Shown here: positions 35,689 to 44,040 of the stretch, piece after piece | Position numbering within the stretch: position 1 is the stretch's first letter | Layout: every line of letters starts with the position of its first letter | From: Parvularcula sp038745625 | GTDB lineage: Bacteria > Pseudomonadota > Alphaproteobacteria > Caulobacterales > Parvularculaceae | Assembly: GCA_038745625.1 (NCBI GenBank) | Contig: JBCDLG010000005.1 | Span: 1-57,202 of the forward strand | Length of the DNA: 57,202 nucleotides | Direction: 5' to 3' | Notes under the pieces: generated by a model | Databases searched by the model: none | What the model was told of the DNA's origin: nothing | Seen by the model: the letters and a program-made list of their open reading frames with translations, nothing else | Position numbers and translations under genes: made by a program

Positions 35689-36623
35689 GCGACGCCTCGT
35701 TGACGACAGAGAAGGCATGGGACGCTGACATTGCGCTCCCGGCTGTGCGCTCGGACCGTAAGCTGACGATCGGCAAGCGGATTGAGGCTTTCTTGTTCTT
35801 GGGCCTCCTGCGGATCCTCAAAAACGTGCCGATTGAGCGAGCAGCAGGCTTTATGGGGCGCCTCTTGCGCTTGGTGGGTCCATTCATCCCGTCGATCAAC
35901 AAACGCGGCGACGCCAATCTCAAGCTGATCTATCCTGAAATGACGCCTGCAGAGCGATCCGCAATCTTGCGGGACGTCTGGGACAATTTCGGACGCACAG
36001 CAGCGGAGTATGCGCATTTTGCCGCTCTGCCCGAGCGTATCATCGTCGAAAATCCGGATGTGATGGCTCCCTACGCCGACGGAAAGGCACAAGCCGTCTT
36101 TGTCTCAGGCCATTTTGCCAATTGGGAAGCGATGGGCATCGCCCTCAAGCAAGCGGGCATAAGAGGTGCAACGGTTTACCGTGCACCGAACAACATGCTG
36201 GTCGATGAGCATATCATCCGCTTGCGCGCTGAACATATTGGCCGTTTGCAGGTTCCCAAGGGCAAGCGCGGCGGACGTGAGCTACTGCAGGCCGTAAAAG
36301 ACGGGTACTGCATCAACATGTTGGTCGACCAGAAGCTGAATGACGGCATCGAAGTGCCCTTGCTCGGACATCCGGCGATGACTGCACCCGCCGCCGCCCG
36401 GCTTGCGAAAAAGCACGGGCTACCGATCATTCCGATTCAGCTGACCCGGCGCCCCGGCTCCCGTTTCGTGGCCACAGTTCATGAGCCGATCGACAGCACC
36501 CAAGGCTCCGTCGAGGAGCTCACAGAAAAGGTCAACGATGTGCTTGGGAGCTTCATCCTTGCACGGCCTGATCAGTGGCTGTGGTTTCACCGGCGTTGGC
36601 CAGCCGACATCACCCCTTACTAA
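35685..36623 (+). CDS. Lipid A biosynthesis acyltransferase (LpxL/HtrB family)
   Basis: A 312-aa membrane-associated acyltransferase: Gly-His-Phe-Ala-Asn-Trp-Glu (His-x4-Glu catalytic motif), Val-Tyr-Arg-Ala-Pro-Asn-Asn, an Arg-Gly-Gly-Arg-Glu-Leu block and Asn-Met-Leu-Val-Asp-Gln-Lys. It should add a secondary acyl chain to Kdo-lipid A. A hydrophobic helix is predicted near 38-70. Third gene of the operon; its 3' end overlaps the convergent histidine kinase by 14 bp. LpxL versus LpxM specificity cannot be told. Confidence 0.9.
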   Translation: MSDASLTTEKAWDADIALPAVRSDRKLTIGKRIEAFLFLGLLRILKNVPIERAAGFMGRLLRLVGPFIPSINKRGDANLKLIYPEMTPAERSAILRDVWDNFGRTAAEYAHFAALPERIIVENPDVMAPYADGKAQAVFVSGHFANWEAMGIALKQAGIRGATVYRAPNNMLVDEHIIRLRAEHIGRLQVPKGKRGGRELLQAVKDGYCINMLVDQKLNDGIEVPLLGHPAMTAPAAARLAKKHGLPIIPIQLTRRPGSRFVATVHEPIDSTQGSVEELTEKVNDVLGSFILARPDQWLWFHRRWPADITPY

Positions 36624-37248
36624 GAGGAAAGCGCAGAGCGAATGTTGAACCGTCCGGACCCGTTTCAATCAGGAAACACGACCCGGCCATCACGTCCATC
36701 TGCGCCCGCGCTAGCGGCAGCCCGAGACCCGCGCCGCGGGGATGACGCGCGCCCTTAAAAGGCGAGAAAAGATGCGCCTCGGCAAGCTCCGGCACGCCGG
36801 AGCCATTGTCGCTGACATGCAGCTCAATATAATCATCCTGCGGAACAATGGTGAGATCGACTTGGCTCCCGGCCTCCACCGCGTTTTTCAGAAGCTCAGC
36901 GAGAGCACTGATCGCCATACCTTCATCGGCGCGCAAGGTGGCGTCTTCCCGGCCTGCTGAGACTTTGGCGCGTTCAGCGCCCAGCTCTTTCAGCGCGGCA
37001 TCCATGATCACGCGGAGCGAGACATCTTGGATGTCGGCTGGCTGCCGCTGCCCGAGAGCCTCAGCCCGGCGCCCGAGGGCCAAGATCGCCGCCATCCGGT
37101 CATCGAGATATTGGGCGTAGCGATCCGCTGCCGGATCGCCCTGTTGCAAGAGATAGGTCTTGATGACCGCCAGGCCGCCCTCAAGGTTGCGCGTGTCATG
37201 GCGCAAGGCCTGAAACGCGCGTTTGAAGAAGGTAGCCTCGTCAGTCAT
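36610..37248 (-). CDS. Soluble orphan histidine kinase-like ATPase
   Basis: A 212-aa cytoplasmic protein with no membrane segment or input domain. His17 in Arg-His-Asp-Thr-Arg-Asn lies in a dimerisation-like helix, followed by a HATPase_c domain with an N box (Glu-Leu-Leu-Lys-Asn-Ala-Val-Glu-Ala), G1 Asp-Asn-Gly-Ser-Gly-Val-Pro and G2 Arg-Gly-Ala-Gly-Leu-Gly-Leu. Its partner response regulator is not in the window. The ATG shares a base with the stop of the flavoprotein upstream (TGATG), suggesting a coupled redox/signalling pair. Confidence 0.8.
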   Translation of the reverse strand: MTDEATFFKRAFQALRHDTRNLEGGLAVIKTYLLQQGDPAADRYAQYLDDRMAAILALGRRAEALGQRQPADIQDVSLRVIMDAALKELGAERAKVSAGREDATLRADEGMAISALAELLKNAVEAGSQVDLTIVPQDDYIELHVSDNGSGVPELAEAHLFSPFKGARHPRGAGLGLPLARAQMDVMAGSCFLIETGPDGSTFALRFPLSKG

Positions 37249-38726
37249 CAGTCGAACATCGCTAGCAACTTGAGAGCAGCTTTGTTGAAAGGTGTGAAAA
37301 GTTTCTTGAAGCTGTACTCGTCATACGCCGCTTTGCTGATTTCGCCCAAGGTTGGGTAGGGCGCGATCATCTTGTTAAATGCCGACATCTTTAGGCCATT
37401 GGCAATCGCTAGGCAGAATTGCTGGATGATCTCGCCAGCGTGATCGCCGACGACATCAGCGCCGAGGATCTTCCCGCCAGGACCGACGAGCACCTTGAGA
37501 AGACCGTCGGTCTCGCCCTCCGCGTTTGCCCGATCATTGTCGATGAAGGGGGCACGGACGACTTCATAGGCGATGCCTTTGTCTTTCACTTCCGCCTCGG
37601 TCATCCCGACATGGGCGAGCTCAGGTTCCGTATACGTCACCCACGGCGCCATCTCCTCCTTGTTTTTGTCGCCGAGGAACTTGAGGAGGATATTCGTGAG
37701 TGCCACCCGTCCGTGATAGCCCGCAACATGCGTGAACTGACGACCTCCGGTGACGTCACCGACGCCGAAGACGCGAGGGTTGGTCGTCCGCAGGCTTGAA
37801 TCCACTTTGATGCCGCGCGGCGTATACTCAATACCAGCGGCCTCAAGCCCCAGGCCATCAACATTGGCCTTCCGGCCCACCGCCACGAGGAGCTGATCGC
37901 CCGTGATGCGTTTTTCTTCGCCGTCGATCTCCACAGTGACGGTGATCTCCTGGCCTTGCTGCCCCACCTTGGTGGCTTTGGCGCCCTCCATGATGTTGAG
38001 GCCATCCTTGATCAGCCGTTGACGGACGACCTCGACAAGCTCGGGGTCATCTTTGCCGAAGATCTGGCCCATCTCGATCACCGTGACCTCACAGCCGAGC
38101 AGCCGGTGAGCCTGCGCCATCTCGCAGCCGATAGGGCCGCCGCCTAAGACCAGGAGGTGCTTCGGCTGGAACGTCTGGCTAAAGACGGTTTCGTTGGTGA
38201 GATAGCTGACACTGTCGAGGCCTTCGATCGGCGGAACAAAGGCTGACGAACCGGTGGCCACAACAAAGTGCTTGGCGATCACTTTGGTCGTGCCTGAGAC
38301 CACTTCCCGCGGCCCGACAAAGTAGCCCCGGTCGCGTAGGACGATGTTGCTGAACTCCTCTTCGAAGCGTTCCTGGCTGTCGTGATGGGCGAGATCGTTG
38401 ATCACATCCGCGACCCGGCCGATGACGCGCAGAAAATCGACCTCGGGGTCCACCGGCTTGATCCCGTACCGTTCCGCGCCGCGCATCGACGCTGCGACCT
38501 TTGCCGAGGCGATCAGCGTCTTGGACGGCACACAGCCATAGTTGAGGCAGTCACCGCCCATCTTGGCGCCTTCGATGAGGACCGTCTTCTTTCCCGACAG
38601 GCCAGCACCGCCAGCCACCGTGAGGCCGCCGGAACCGCCGCCAATGACGCAGACGTCTGCCTCAATCGTTTGCGTGATCGTCGGTGCTTCGCCGGGTGTG
38701 CTCATCGAGCCGCTCGCGTCCGCCAT
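37248..38726 (-). CDS. Flavin disulfide reductase, mercuric reductase/lipoamide dehydrogenase-like
   Basis: A 492-aa FAD/NAD(P) oxidoreductase. FAD-binding Gly-Gly-Gly-Ser-Gly-Gly (~29-34), redox-active Cys60-x4-Cys65 in Gly-Gly-Asp-Cys-Leu-Asn-Tyr-Gly-Cys, NAD-binding Gly-Gly-Gly-Pro-Ile-Gly-Cys-Glu and Gly-Val-Gly-Asp-Val. The C-terminal interface reads Ala-Pro-Tyr-Pro-Thr-Leu-Gly-Glu, lacking the catalytic His of lipoamide dehydrogenase (His-Pro-Thr), so it is not a standard Lpd; the physiological disulfide is unknown. There is no mer operon context. The start at 38726 follows GAGGAG. Coupled to the downstream kinase; divergent from rpmH. Confidence 0.87.
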   Translation of the reverse strand: MADASGSMSTPGEAPTITQTIEADVCVIGGGSGGLTVAGGAGLSGKKTVLIEGAKMGGDCLNYGCVPSKTLIASAKVAASMRGAERYGIKPVDPEVDFLRVIGRVADVINDLAHHDSQERFEEEFSNIVLRDRGYFVGPREVVSGTTKVIAKHFVVATGSSAFVPPIEGLDSVSYLTNETVFSQTFQPKHLLVLGGGPIGCEMAQAHRLLGCEVTVIEMGQIFGKDDPELVEVVRQRLIKDGLNIMEGAKATKVGQQGQEITVTVEIDGEEKRITGDQLLVAVGRKANVDGLGLEAAGIEYTPRGIKVDSSLRTTNPRVFGVGDVTGGRQFTHVAGYHGRVALTNILLKFLGDKNKEEMAPWVTYTEPELAHVGMTEAEVKDKGIAYEVVRAPFIDNDRANAEGETDGLLKVLVGPGGKILGADVVGDHAGEIIQQFCLAIANGLKMSAFNKMIAPYPTLGEISKAAYDEYSFKKLFTPFNKAALKLLAMFD

Positions 38727-38758
38727 GAAAGTTCTCCTCAACGTGTTTCTTTGATGCG

Positions 38759-38787
38759 TTGACCAACGCGAAGGTTTCTGGTTATTC
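38759..38787 (+). promoter_or_regulatory. Candidate promoter for rpmH-rnpA
   Basis: TTGACC at 38759-38764, a 17-bp spacer, then TTATTC at 38782-38787. It lies in the 97-bp divergent gap. Transcription would begin near 38794, leaving ~30 nt of leader before rpmH and ~20 nt before the alternative rnpA GTG. The -35 is good, the -10 weak. Confidence 0.35.
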
Positions 38788-38823
38788 GCGCGGTCTTTAG
38801 TGAATTCCGGCCGGTGGTCCCCG

Positions 38824-38958
38824 ATGAAACGCACATTCCAGCCCAGCAACCTGAAGCGCAAACGCCGCCACGGCTATTTTGCACGCAAGAGCACCGTGGG
38901 TGGCCGCAAGGTCCTTCACGCACGGCGCGCCAAGGGTCGCAAGCGCCTGTCGGCATAA
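38824..38958 (+). CDS. rpmH: 50S ribosomal protein L34
   Basis: A 44-aa basic protein, Met-Lys-Arg-Thr-Phe-Gln-Pro-Ser-Asn-Leu-Lys-Arg-Lys-Arg-Arg-His-Gly at the start and Gly-Arg-Lys-Arg-Leu-Ser-Ala at the end, the full length of L34. The stop TAA at 38956-38958 overlaps an in-frame ATA that would be the expected position of the rnpA start. A GGTGG lies 7 nt before the ATG. On an alternative reading of rnpA, this whole gene is nested inside it in another frame. Confidence 0.97.
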   Translation: MKRTFQPSNLKRKRRHGYFARKSTVGGRKVLHARRAKGRKRLSA

Positions 38959-39293
38959 CCGTCCAGGTTCTCAAGCGTCGCACGGACTTTGTCCAACTGC
39001 GCCGCGGCAAGCGAGTTTCAAAACCTTCGTTCACGATGCAGGTGCTCCCGAATGAGCAGGAGTTCGTGCGCGTCGGCCTGACGGTTACCAAAAAACTGGG
39101 CCATGCCGTCACGCGGAACCGGATCAAACGCCGCTTGCGTAGCGCAGTCCGCGACGTCTTTCCGCTTCACGCGCTGCCCGGCCATGATTATGTGCTCCTG
39201 GCGAGGGCCCGAGCCCTCACGATTCCCTATGGCACGTTGCTTGACGAGCTTCGCGCCGCCCTCCTAGACCCCCGCGGTCGACCGGGCGCTTGA
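38955..39293 (+). CDS. rnpA: Ribonuclease P protein component (start codon unresolved)
   Basis: The protein subunit of RNase P, which matures tRNA 5' ends. Conserved Leu-Lys-Arg-Arg-Thr-Asp-Phe at the start and the RNR helix Thr-Arg-Asn-Arg-Ile-Lys-Arg-Arg-Leu-Arg are intact. No ATG, GTG or TTG lies in frame between the rpmH stop and the domain. I place the start at the ATA at 38955 (112 aa, family length), which overlaps the rpmH stop as ATAA. The only standard in-frame start is GTG 38814, giving 159 aa and containing all of rpmH. A sequencing error at 38957 (G read as A) is a third option. Followed by yidC, without yidD between. Confidence 0.85.
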   Translation: MTVQVLKRRTDFVQLRRGKRVSKPSFTMQVLPNEQEFVRVGLTVTKKLGHAVTRNRIKRRLRSAVRDVFPLHALPGHDYVLLARARALTIPYGTLLDELRAALLDPRGRPGA

Positions 39294-39358
39294 CGCCCCT
39301 TTGAGACATGACACCCGAGCAGCGGCCGCCGCTCCTTCGGGACCAAAGAGAGCACTTG

Positions 39359-41149
39359 ATGGACCGTAATATTGTCGTCGCGATGGGCCTGGCGGTTCTG
39401 ATTTTTTTGGGTTGGGACACCCTTGTCATAGGCCCGCAACGCGCAGCGCTTGAGGAAGCCCAACGCGAGGCGGCAGCGGCCGCGGCTGAAACCCAAGCCA
39501 GCGCTGCTGGTGACCTGTCCGCTGACTTTGTCAGCCCCGCAACGGTCGACGCGTCGCTCAGCCGAGACGATGCGCTTGACGCTGGGCCCGGCCGCATCCC
39601 GATCGAAACCCCCGAAGTGATCGGCTCGTTCAACTTGCGCGGAGCGACCCTCGATGATCTGTCGCTGAAGAACTACCGCGTCACGACCGACCCCAACTCG
39701 GCGATGGTGCACGTTCTGTCGCCGCGCCAGACGCAAACCGCGACCTATCTCCGGTCCGGCTTGATCGTGGATGGCCGCAGCGACGACGGCGTCGTCTGGT
39801 CAGCGCCCGAGGGTGCGCGCCTCACGCCCGAAACGCCGGTGACCCTAACACGCGAGTCCGGCAGTGTCGCGCACGAGCTGACCATCTCGGTCGATGACCA
39901 GTTCATGTTCACGACCGAACACCGCGTGGTGAACAGCGGTGACGACCCCGCAGCCCTGCTGCCCTACGGTTTTGCGGTCCAAAAGGGCATTCCCGACGAC
40001 CTCAAAAACTTCATGATCCTGTTCGAGGGCCCGCTCGGCGTGGTCGATGGCGAGCTGCAGGCGCGCAAATACAAGAAACTCGACAAGCCGCAAAACGCGA
40101 TCGAAGAATCAGGCGTGGGCGGCTGGGCCGGCATCACCGACAAATATTGGCTCGCAGCGGCCGTTCCTCCGCAATCAGAGTCCTTCGAACTCAGGCTTAC
40201 CAAAGTCGACAACGCCCGCATCCCAACCTATCGCTCGAGCTATCAGCTCGACGGCTTCATTCTCGAGCCTGGCCAGCAGGCGACGGTCACCTCGCACCTC
40301 TTTGCCGGCGCCAAGGTGGTGGAGACGCTCCAGGCCTATGAGAGCGAACTCGGGATCACCGATTTCGACAAAGCGGTGGACTGGGGCTTCCTCTTCTTCC
40401 TGACCCGCCCGATTTTCCACACCATGCATTTCTTCGCGGTGCTGACCGGCAATTACGGCGTCGCGATCCTGCTTCTCACCCTGGTGGTGAAGGCCCTCCT
40501 CTTCCCGCTCGCCAATGCCAGCTATGTCTCGATGGCCGGTATGCGGAAGGTCGCGCCGGAGATGAAGCGCCTGCAAGAGCGGTACAAAGATGACCGCGTC
40601 AAGCAGCAACAAGAGGTGATGGCGCTTTACAAGAAGCACAAGATCAACCCGGCAGCGGGCTGTCTGCCGGTGCTCTTACAGATGCCGATCTTCTTTGCGC
40701 TTTATAAGGTGCTCTTCACCACCATTGAGATCCGGCATGAGGGTTTCCTCTACATCCGTGACCTCGCCGAGCAGGATCCGACAACGATCTTCAACCTCTT
40801 TGGCCTGCTGCCCTACGACCCAACCGCCCTCCCGATGGTTGGCGCGTTTCTGGGTATCGGTATCCTGCCGCTGCTGATGGGCGCAGCCATGTGGGTCCAG
40901 ACCAAATTGAACCCTCCGCCTGCTGATCCTGTTCAGGCGCAGGTCTTCGCATTCTTGCCGGTGATTTTCATCTTTATCTTCGCGCCGTTCGCGGCGGGCC
41001 TCGTGCTCTATTGGTTCTGGAACACCTTCCTGGGCGTCGTGCAGCAATATGTGATCATGAAGCGTGCTGGCGCGGACGTGGATCTCGTTGGCAACATCAA
41101 AGACACGTTCAAGCGCAAGCCAGCGGCCGATACCAAACCAGCGGAGTGA
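39359..41149 (+). CDS. yidC: Membrane protein insertase YidC
   Basis: A 596-aa inner-membrane insertase (Oxa1/YidC) that folds and inserts proteins with or without SecYEG. An N-terminal anchor (~3-20), a Pro/Glu/Ala-rich linker, a large periplasmic beta domain (~75-330), then the five-helix core with Gly-Asn-Tyr-Gly-Val-Ala-Ile, Ala-Gly-Cys-Leu-Pro-Val-Leu-Leu-Gln-Met-Pro-Ile-Phe-Phe-Ala-Leu and a conserved Arg in the groove. Basic C-tail. The start at 39359 (Met-Asp-Arg-Asn-Ile-Val-Val) fits the family; an upstream ATG at 39308 would add 17 hydrophilic residues. Confidence 0.95.
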   Translation: MDRNIVVAMGLAVLIFLGWDTLVIGPQRAALEEAQREAAAAAAETQASAAGDLSADFVSPATVDASLSRDDALDAGPGRIPIETPEVIGSFNLRGATLDDLSLKNYRVTTDPNSAMVHVLSPRQTQTATYLRSGLIVDGRSDDGVVWSAPEGARLTPETPVTLTRESGSVAHELTISVDDQFMFTTEHRVVNSGDDPAALLPYGFAVQKGIPDDLKNFMILFEGPLGVVDGELQARKYKKLDKPQNAIEESGVGGWAGITDKYWLAAAVPPQSESFELRLTKVDNARIPTYRSSYQLDGFILEPGQQATVTSHLFAGAKVVETLQAYESELGITDFDKAVDWGFLFFLTRPIFHTMHFFAVLTGNYGVAILLLTLVVKALLFPLANASYVSMAGMRKVAPEMKRLQERYKDDRVKQQQEVMALYKKHKINPAAGCLPVLLQMPIFFALYKVLFTTIEIRHEGFLYIRDLAEQDPTTIFNLFGLLPYDPTALPMVGAFLGIGILPLLMGAAMWVQTKLNPPPADPVQAQVFAFLPVIFIFIFAPFAAGLVLYWFWNTFLGVVQQYVIMKRAGADVDLVGNIKDTFKRKPAADTKPAE

Positions 41150-41152
41150 GCC

Positions 41153-41944
41153 ATGACGCCGGATCAGCTTTTTGATCAGCTTTGGGAGCGTTACGCTGGT
41201 CTCACGCCGCAGGCCCAAGAGGTGCACCGGCTTCTATCGGCGCGCGGCGAGACGATCATCAATGATCATGTAGCCTTCCGGACACTGAACGATCCGCGCC
41301 TTGGGATCGACAATTTAGCCCGGCCTTTTGTCGAACTCGGCTACACAGCGCAGGACACCTACGAGTTCAAAACCAAGCGGCTCTTCGCGCGCTACTACGC
41401 CCATGAGAACCCGGACCTGCCGAAGGTCTTTATCTCCGAGCTGCTGCTGGAAGAGTTCTCGAACGACCTGCGCAAAACGATGACGGGATTGGTCGATCAG
41501 CTTTCGGACGACCAGCTCGCCGACCCGATGCTCCTCAACCAGGGTCAGCTGTGGGAGACATCGCATGCTGACTATGAGCGCCTCTATGGGGAGAGCGAGT
41601 ATGCTGCCTGGCTGTCCGCTTTTGGTTTCTGTGCAAACCACTTCACCGTGTTCGTCAACAGGCTGACGAGTTTTGACGACCTCGGCGAACTTGCAAGCTT
41701 TATCGAGGGTGCCGGATACCCTATGAACACGTCAGGGGGACTGATCAAGGGATCGCCCGACGTCTTCCTTGAGCAGTGCTCAACCATGGCGACCAAAATG
41801 CCAGTGACGTTCACCGACGGAACGTTTGAGCTGCCGAGCTGTTTCTACGAGTTCGCAAAGCGCTTCGAGCTGCCATCTGGCAATCTCTATCAGGGCTTCG
41901 TCGCCGCCAGCGCCGATAAGATCTTCGAGAGCACGAACCAGTAG
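41153..41944 (+). CDS. DUF1338-family protein (HglS-like, 2-oxoadipate dioxygenase/decarboxylase relative)
   Basis: A 263-aa protein with the DUF1338 layout: Ile-Ile-Asn-Asp-His-Val-Ala-Phe-Arg-Thr at ~38-47 (a metal His in the VOC-like core), Val-Phe-Ile-Ser-Glu-Leu, Phe-Gly-Phe-Cys-Ala-Asn-His-Phe-Thr-Val and a late Ser-Cys-Phe-Tyr-Glu-Phe-Ala-Lys-Arg-Phe. HglS of this family converts 2-oxoadipate to 2-hydroxyglutarate in lysine catabolism; this shorter member may act on another 2-oxo acid. It begins 3 bp after yidC, probably by chance of operon order. Confidence 0.82.
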   Translation: MTPDQLFDQLWERYAGLTPQAQEVHRLLSARGETIINDHVAFRTLNDPRLGIDNLARPFVELGYTAQDTYEFKTKRLFARYYAHENPDLPKVFISELLLEEFSNDLRKTMTGLVDQLSDDQLADPMLLNQGQLWETSHADYERLYGESEYAAWLSAFGFCANHFTVFVNRLTSFDDLGELASFIEGAGYPMNTSGGLIKGSPDVFLEQCSTMATKMPVTFTDGTFELPSCFYEFAKRFELPSGNLYQGFVAASADKIFESTNQ

Positions 41945-41951
41945 CGACCGC

Positions 41952-43625
41952 TTACTCTTTTGGCGCGCCGAACTGCTGGGCCCACGCCTCAATCTGGTCA
42001 TCTTCGATCTTTTTAAAGAGCACCGCGGGAGGCTCAAAGCTCTTGCCGCGCTGAAGCGTGTCGAGGACGTTGGCATCCGCGGTGGGCCATGCATCGGTCG
42101 CGGTTCCAAAGACAACGGCCAGCTTGTCTGCTGTGAACGGAATCATCGGCGCTGAGAGCGTAGCGTAGAGCGGAATGAGGTTAAGGGCAGTCCGGACGAT
42201 CATCCCTGCCTGCTCCTTGTCTTCTTTGAAGACCGCCCAGGGTGCAGCCGCCTGAAGATACTCATTGCCGAGCACCCAGGCTGCACGGAGCTCAGCGCAG
42301 GCTTTGCGGAACTCCATCGCCGCCAGATGCTCTGTGTAGGCGGCGATCCGCGCCTTGAGATCCGCATCGAGTCTTGCTTCAGCATCGCCTGGCGCGCCGC
42401 CATCGGGCACTTGACCGTCGAACTTGGAGCCAGCGAAGCGAGCAATGCGGTTGACGAAATTGCCAAGCACGTCGGCAAGATCTTTGTTCACCGTCGCAGC
42501 AAAGGTCTCCAGCGTGAAGGCGGTATCATCCGACTCCGGCGCATTGGCCATCAAATACCAACGCCAATAATCGGCAGGCAACAGCTCCAGCGCCTGATCC
42601 ATAAAGATGCCGCGGCCTTCCGAGGTCGAGAATTTCCCACCATACCACGTCAGCCAGTTGAGGCTTTTGAGCTGATCCACCTTTTTCCAAGGCTCACCGG
42701 ATCCCAAGATCGTGCAAGGGAAGCTGACGGTGTGGAAGGCAACATTGTCCTTGCCCATAAACTCGACATAGCGAACGTCATCGGCGCCCTCGTCCTCGCG
42801 CCACCATTTCCGATAGTCAGTGCCGAGCTTTTCTTCCGTCGACGCGATGTAAGCGATCGGCGCATCGAACCAAACGTAGAAGACCTTGCCTGAAAGATCC
42901 GGCACCGGAACACCCCAGGAGAGATCCCGCGTGATCGAACGGTCCCGCAGGCCCTCATCGAGCCATTTGTAGGCAATCGAACGGGTGAGCACAGGCCAGT
43001 CGGGGTGCGCATCAACCCAAGCCCGCACCTCATTCTCCAGCTTGGACTGCAAGAGATGGAGGTGCTTGGTCTTTTTCAGCTCAATATCCCGTGAGCCCGA
43101 AATGGCCGAGTACGGCTCAATCAGATCGGTGGGGTCAAGCAGCTTTCCGCAATTGTCGCACTGGTCGCCGCGCGCCTTCTCATACCCGCAATTGGGGCAG
43201 GTTCCCTCGACGTAGCGATCGGGCAAAAAGCGTTCATCTGTGTTCGAATAGACTTGCTCTTCTTCCACCTCAGCAAGGTAGCCGCGCTCTTTCAACTTCG
43301 CGGCAAACGCTTGCGTCAGCGCGTGGTTCTGCGGCGATGAAGAACGCCCGAAATGGTCAAAGCTCAGACCAAAATCCGCGCCCGCTTTCCTTTGCAGCTC
43401 ATGCTGCTCAGCGCAGTAGGCGGCGACGTCCTGCCCCGCCGCCCGCGCAGCCAGCTCCGCCGGCGTGCCATGCTCATCGGTTGCACAGATATAGAGCACG
43501 TCATTGCCGCGGGCCCGCTCGAACCGCGCATAGACATCCGCCGGCAACATCGACCCCACGAGATTCCCGAGGTGCTTGATGCCGTTGATGTAGGGAAGCG
43601 CGGAGGTGATCAGGATACGAGACAT
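41952..43625 (-). CDS. metG: Methionyl-tRNA synthetase
   Basis: A 557-aa class I synthetase. Signature Pro-Tyr-Ile-Asn-Gly-Ile-Lys-His-Leu-Gly-Asn, a zinc knuckle with two Cys-x-x-Cys pairs (Cys-Pro-Asn-Cys and Cys-Asp-Asn-Cys), and Lys-Phe-Ser-Thr-Ser in place of the Lys-Met-Ser-Lys-Ser motif, a variant seen in other MetG1-type enzymes. It lacks the C-terminal tRNA-binding dimer domain of E. coli MetG. The start at 43625 gives the canonical Met-Ser-Arg-Ile-Leu-Ile-Thr-Ser-Ala-Leu-Pro. Convergent with the DUF1338 gene. Confidence 0.95.
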   Translation of the reverse strand: MSRILITSALPYINGIKHLGNLVGSMLPADVYARFERARGNDVLYICATDEHGTPAELAARAAGQDVAAYCAEQHELQRKAGADFGLSFDHFGRSSSPQNHALTQAFAAKLKERGYLAEVEEEQVYSNTDERFLPDRYVEGTCPNCGYEKARGDQCDNCGKLLDPTDLIEPYSAISGSRDIELKKTKHLHLLQSKLENEVRAWVDAHPDWPVLTRSIAYKWLDEGLRDRSITRDLSWGVPVPDLSGKVFYVWFDAPIAYIASTEEKLGTDYRKWWREDEGADDVRYVEFMGKDNVAFHTVSFPCTILGSGEPWKKVDQLKSLNWLTWYGGKFSTSEGRGIFMDQALELLPADYWRWYLMANAPESDDTAFTLETFAATVNKDLADVLGNFVNRIARFAGSKFDGQVPDGGAPGDAEARLDADLKARIAAYTEHLAAMEFRKACAELRAAWVLGNEYLQAAAPWAVFKEDKEQAGMIVRTALNLIPLYATLSAPMIPFTADKLAVVFGTATDAWPTADANVLDTLQRGKSFEPPAVLFKKIEDDQIEAWAQQFGAPKE

Positions 43626-43728
43626 GGCGGTCTGATGCCCGCTCCCTCGCTGCGGCGCAACGGGGTGGTCACAATCCTTCCGCACTGGCAGAGATGGCAT
43701 CACACGTGCCAATGACGAGGACCGACCG

Positions 43729-44040
43729 ATGGACCAGCCCGTTTACAGCTTCGGCTATATTCAGGTGAAAGACCACGCCGACTACATGGAGCGCTACGGC
43801 CAGCATATCCCGGCGATCATCGCCAAGTTCGGTGGCGAGTTCTTAGCCGCGACCCAGAACAATGCCCTTGTCGAGGGCAATGCGCCGGGCAACTGGGTCG
43901 TGCTGGCGCGCTTTCCGAGCAAGGAGCAGGCGCGCGCATTTATGACCTCTGAGGAGTACGCGCCTTTTCTCAAGCTGCGTCAGGATGAGCTCACGGACAG
44001 CAATCTCGTTATCTCGTTCTTTGATGAGCTACCGGCTTAG
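43729..44040 (+). CDS. DUF1330 protein
   Basis: A 103-aa ferredoxin-like (dimeric alpha/beta barrel) protein: Gly-Tyr-Ile-Gln-Val-Lys-Asp, Tyr-Met-Glu-Arg-Tyr-Gly-Gln, Gly-Gly-Glu-Phe-Leu-Ala-Ala and Trp-Val-Val-Leu-Ala-Arg-Phe-Pro-Ser-Lys-Glu-Gln-Ala. The function of the family is unknown. Divergent from metG (103 bp), with its stop overlapping the convergent MipA-like gene. Confidence 0.85.
   Translation: MDQPVYSFGYIQVKDHADYMERYGQHIPAIIAKFGGEFLAATQNNALVEGNAPGNWVVLARFPSKEQARAFMTSEEYAPFLKLRQDELTDSNLVISFFDELPA

Noticed and set aside
42600..42680. Lys-Phe-Ser-Thr-Ser instead of Lys-Met-Ser-Lys-Ser in methionyl-tRNA synthetase
   Set aside because: This variant is familiar in other bacterial MetG1 enzymes, so it is not evidence of loss of function.
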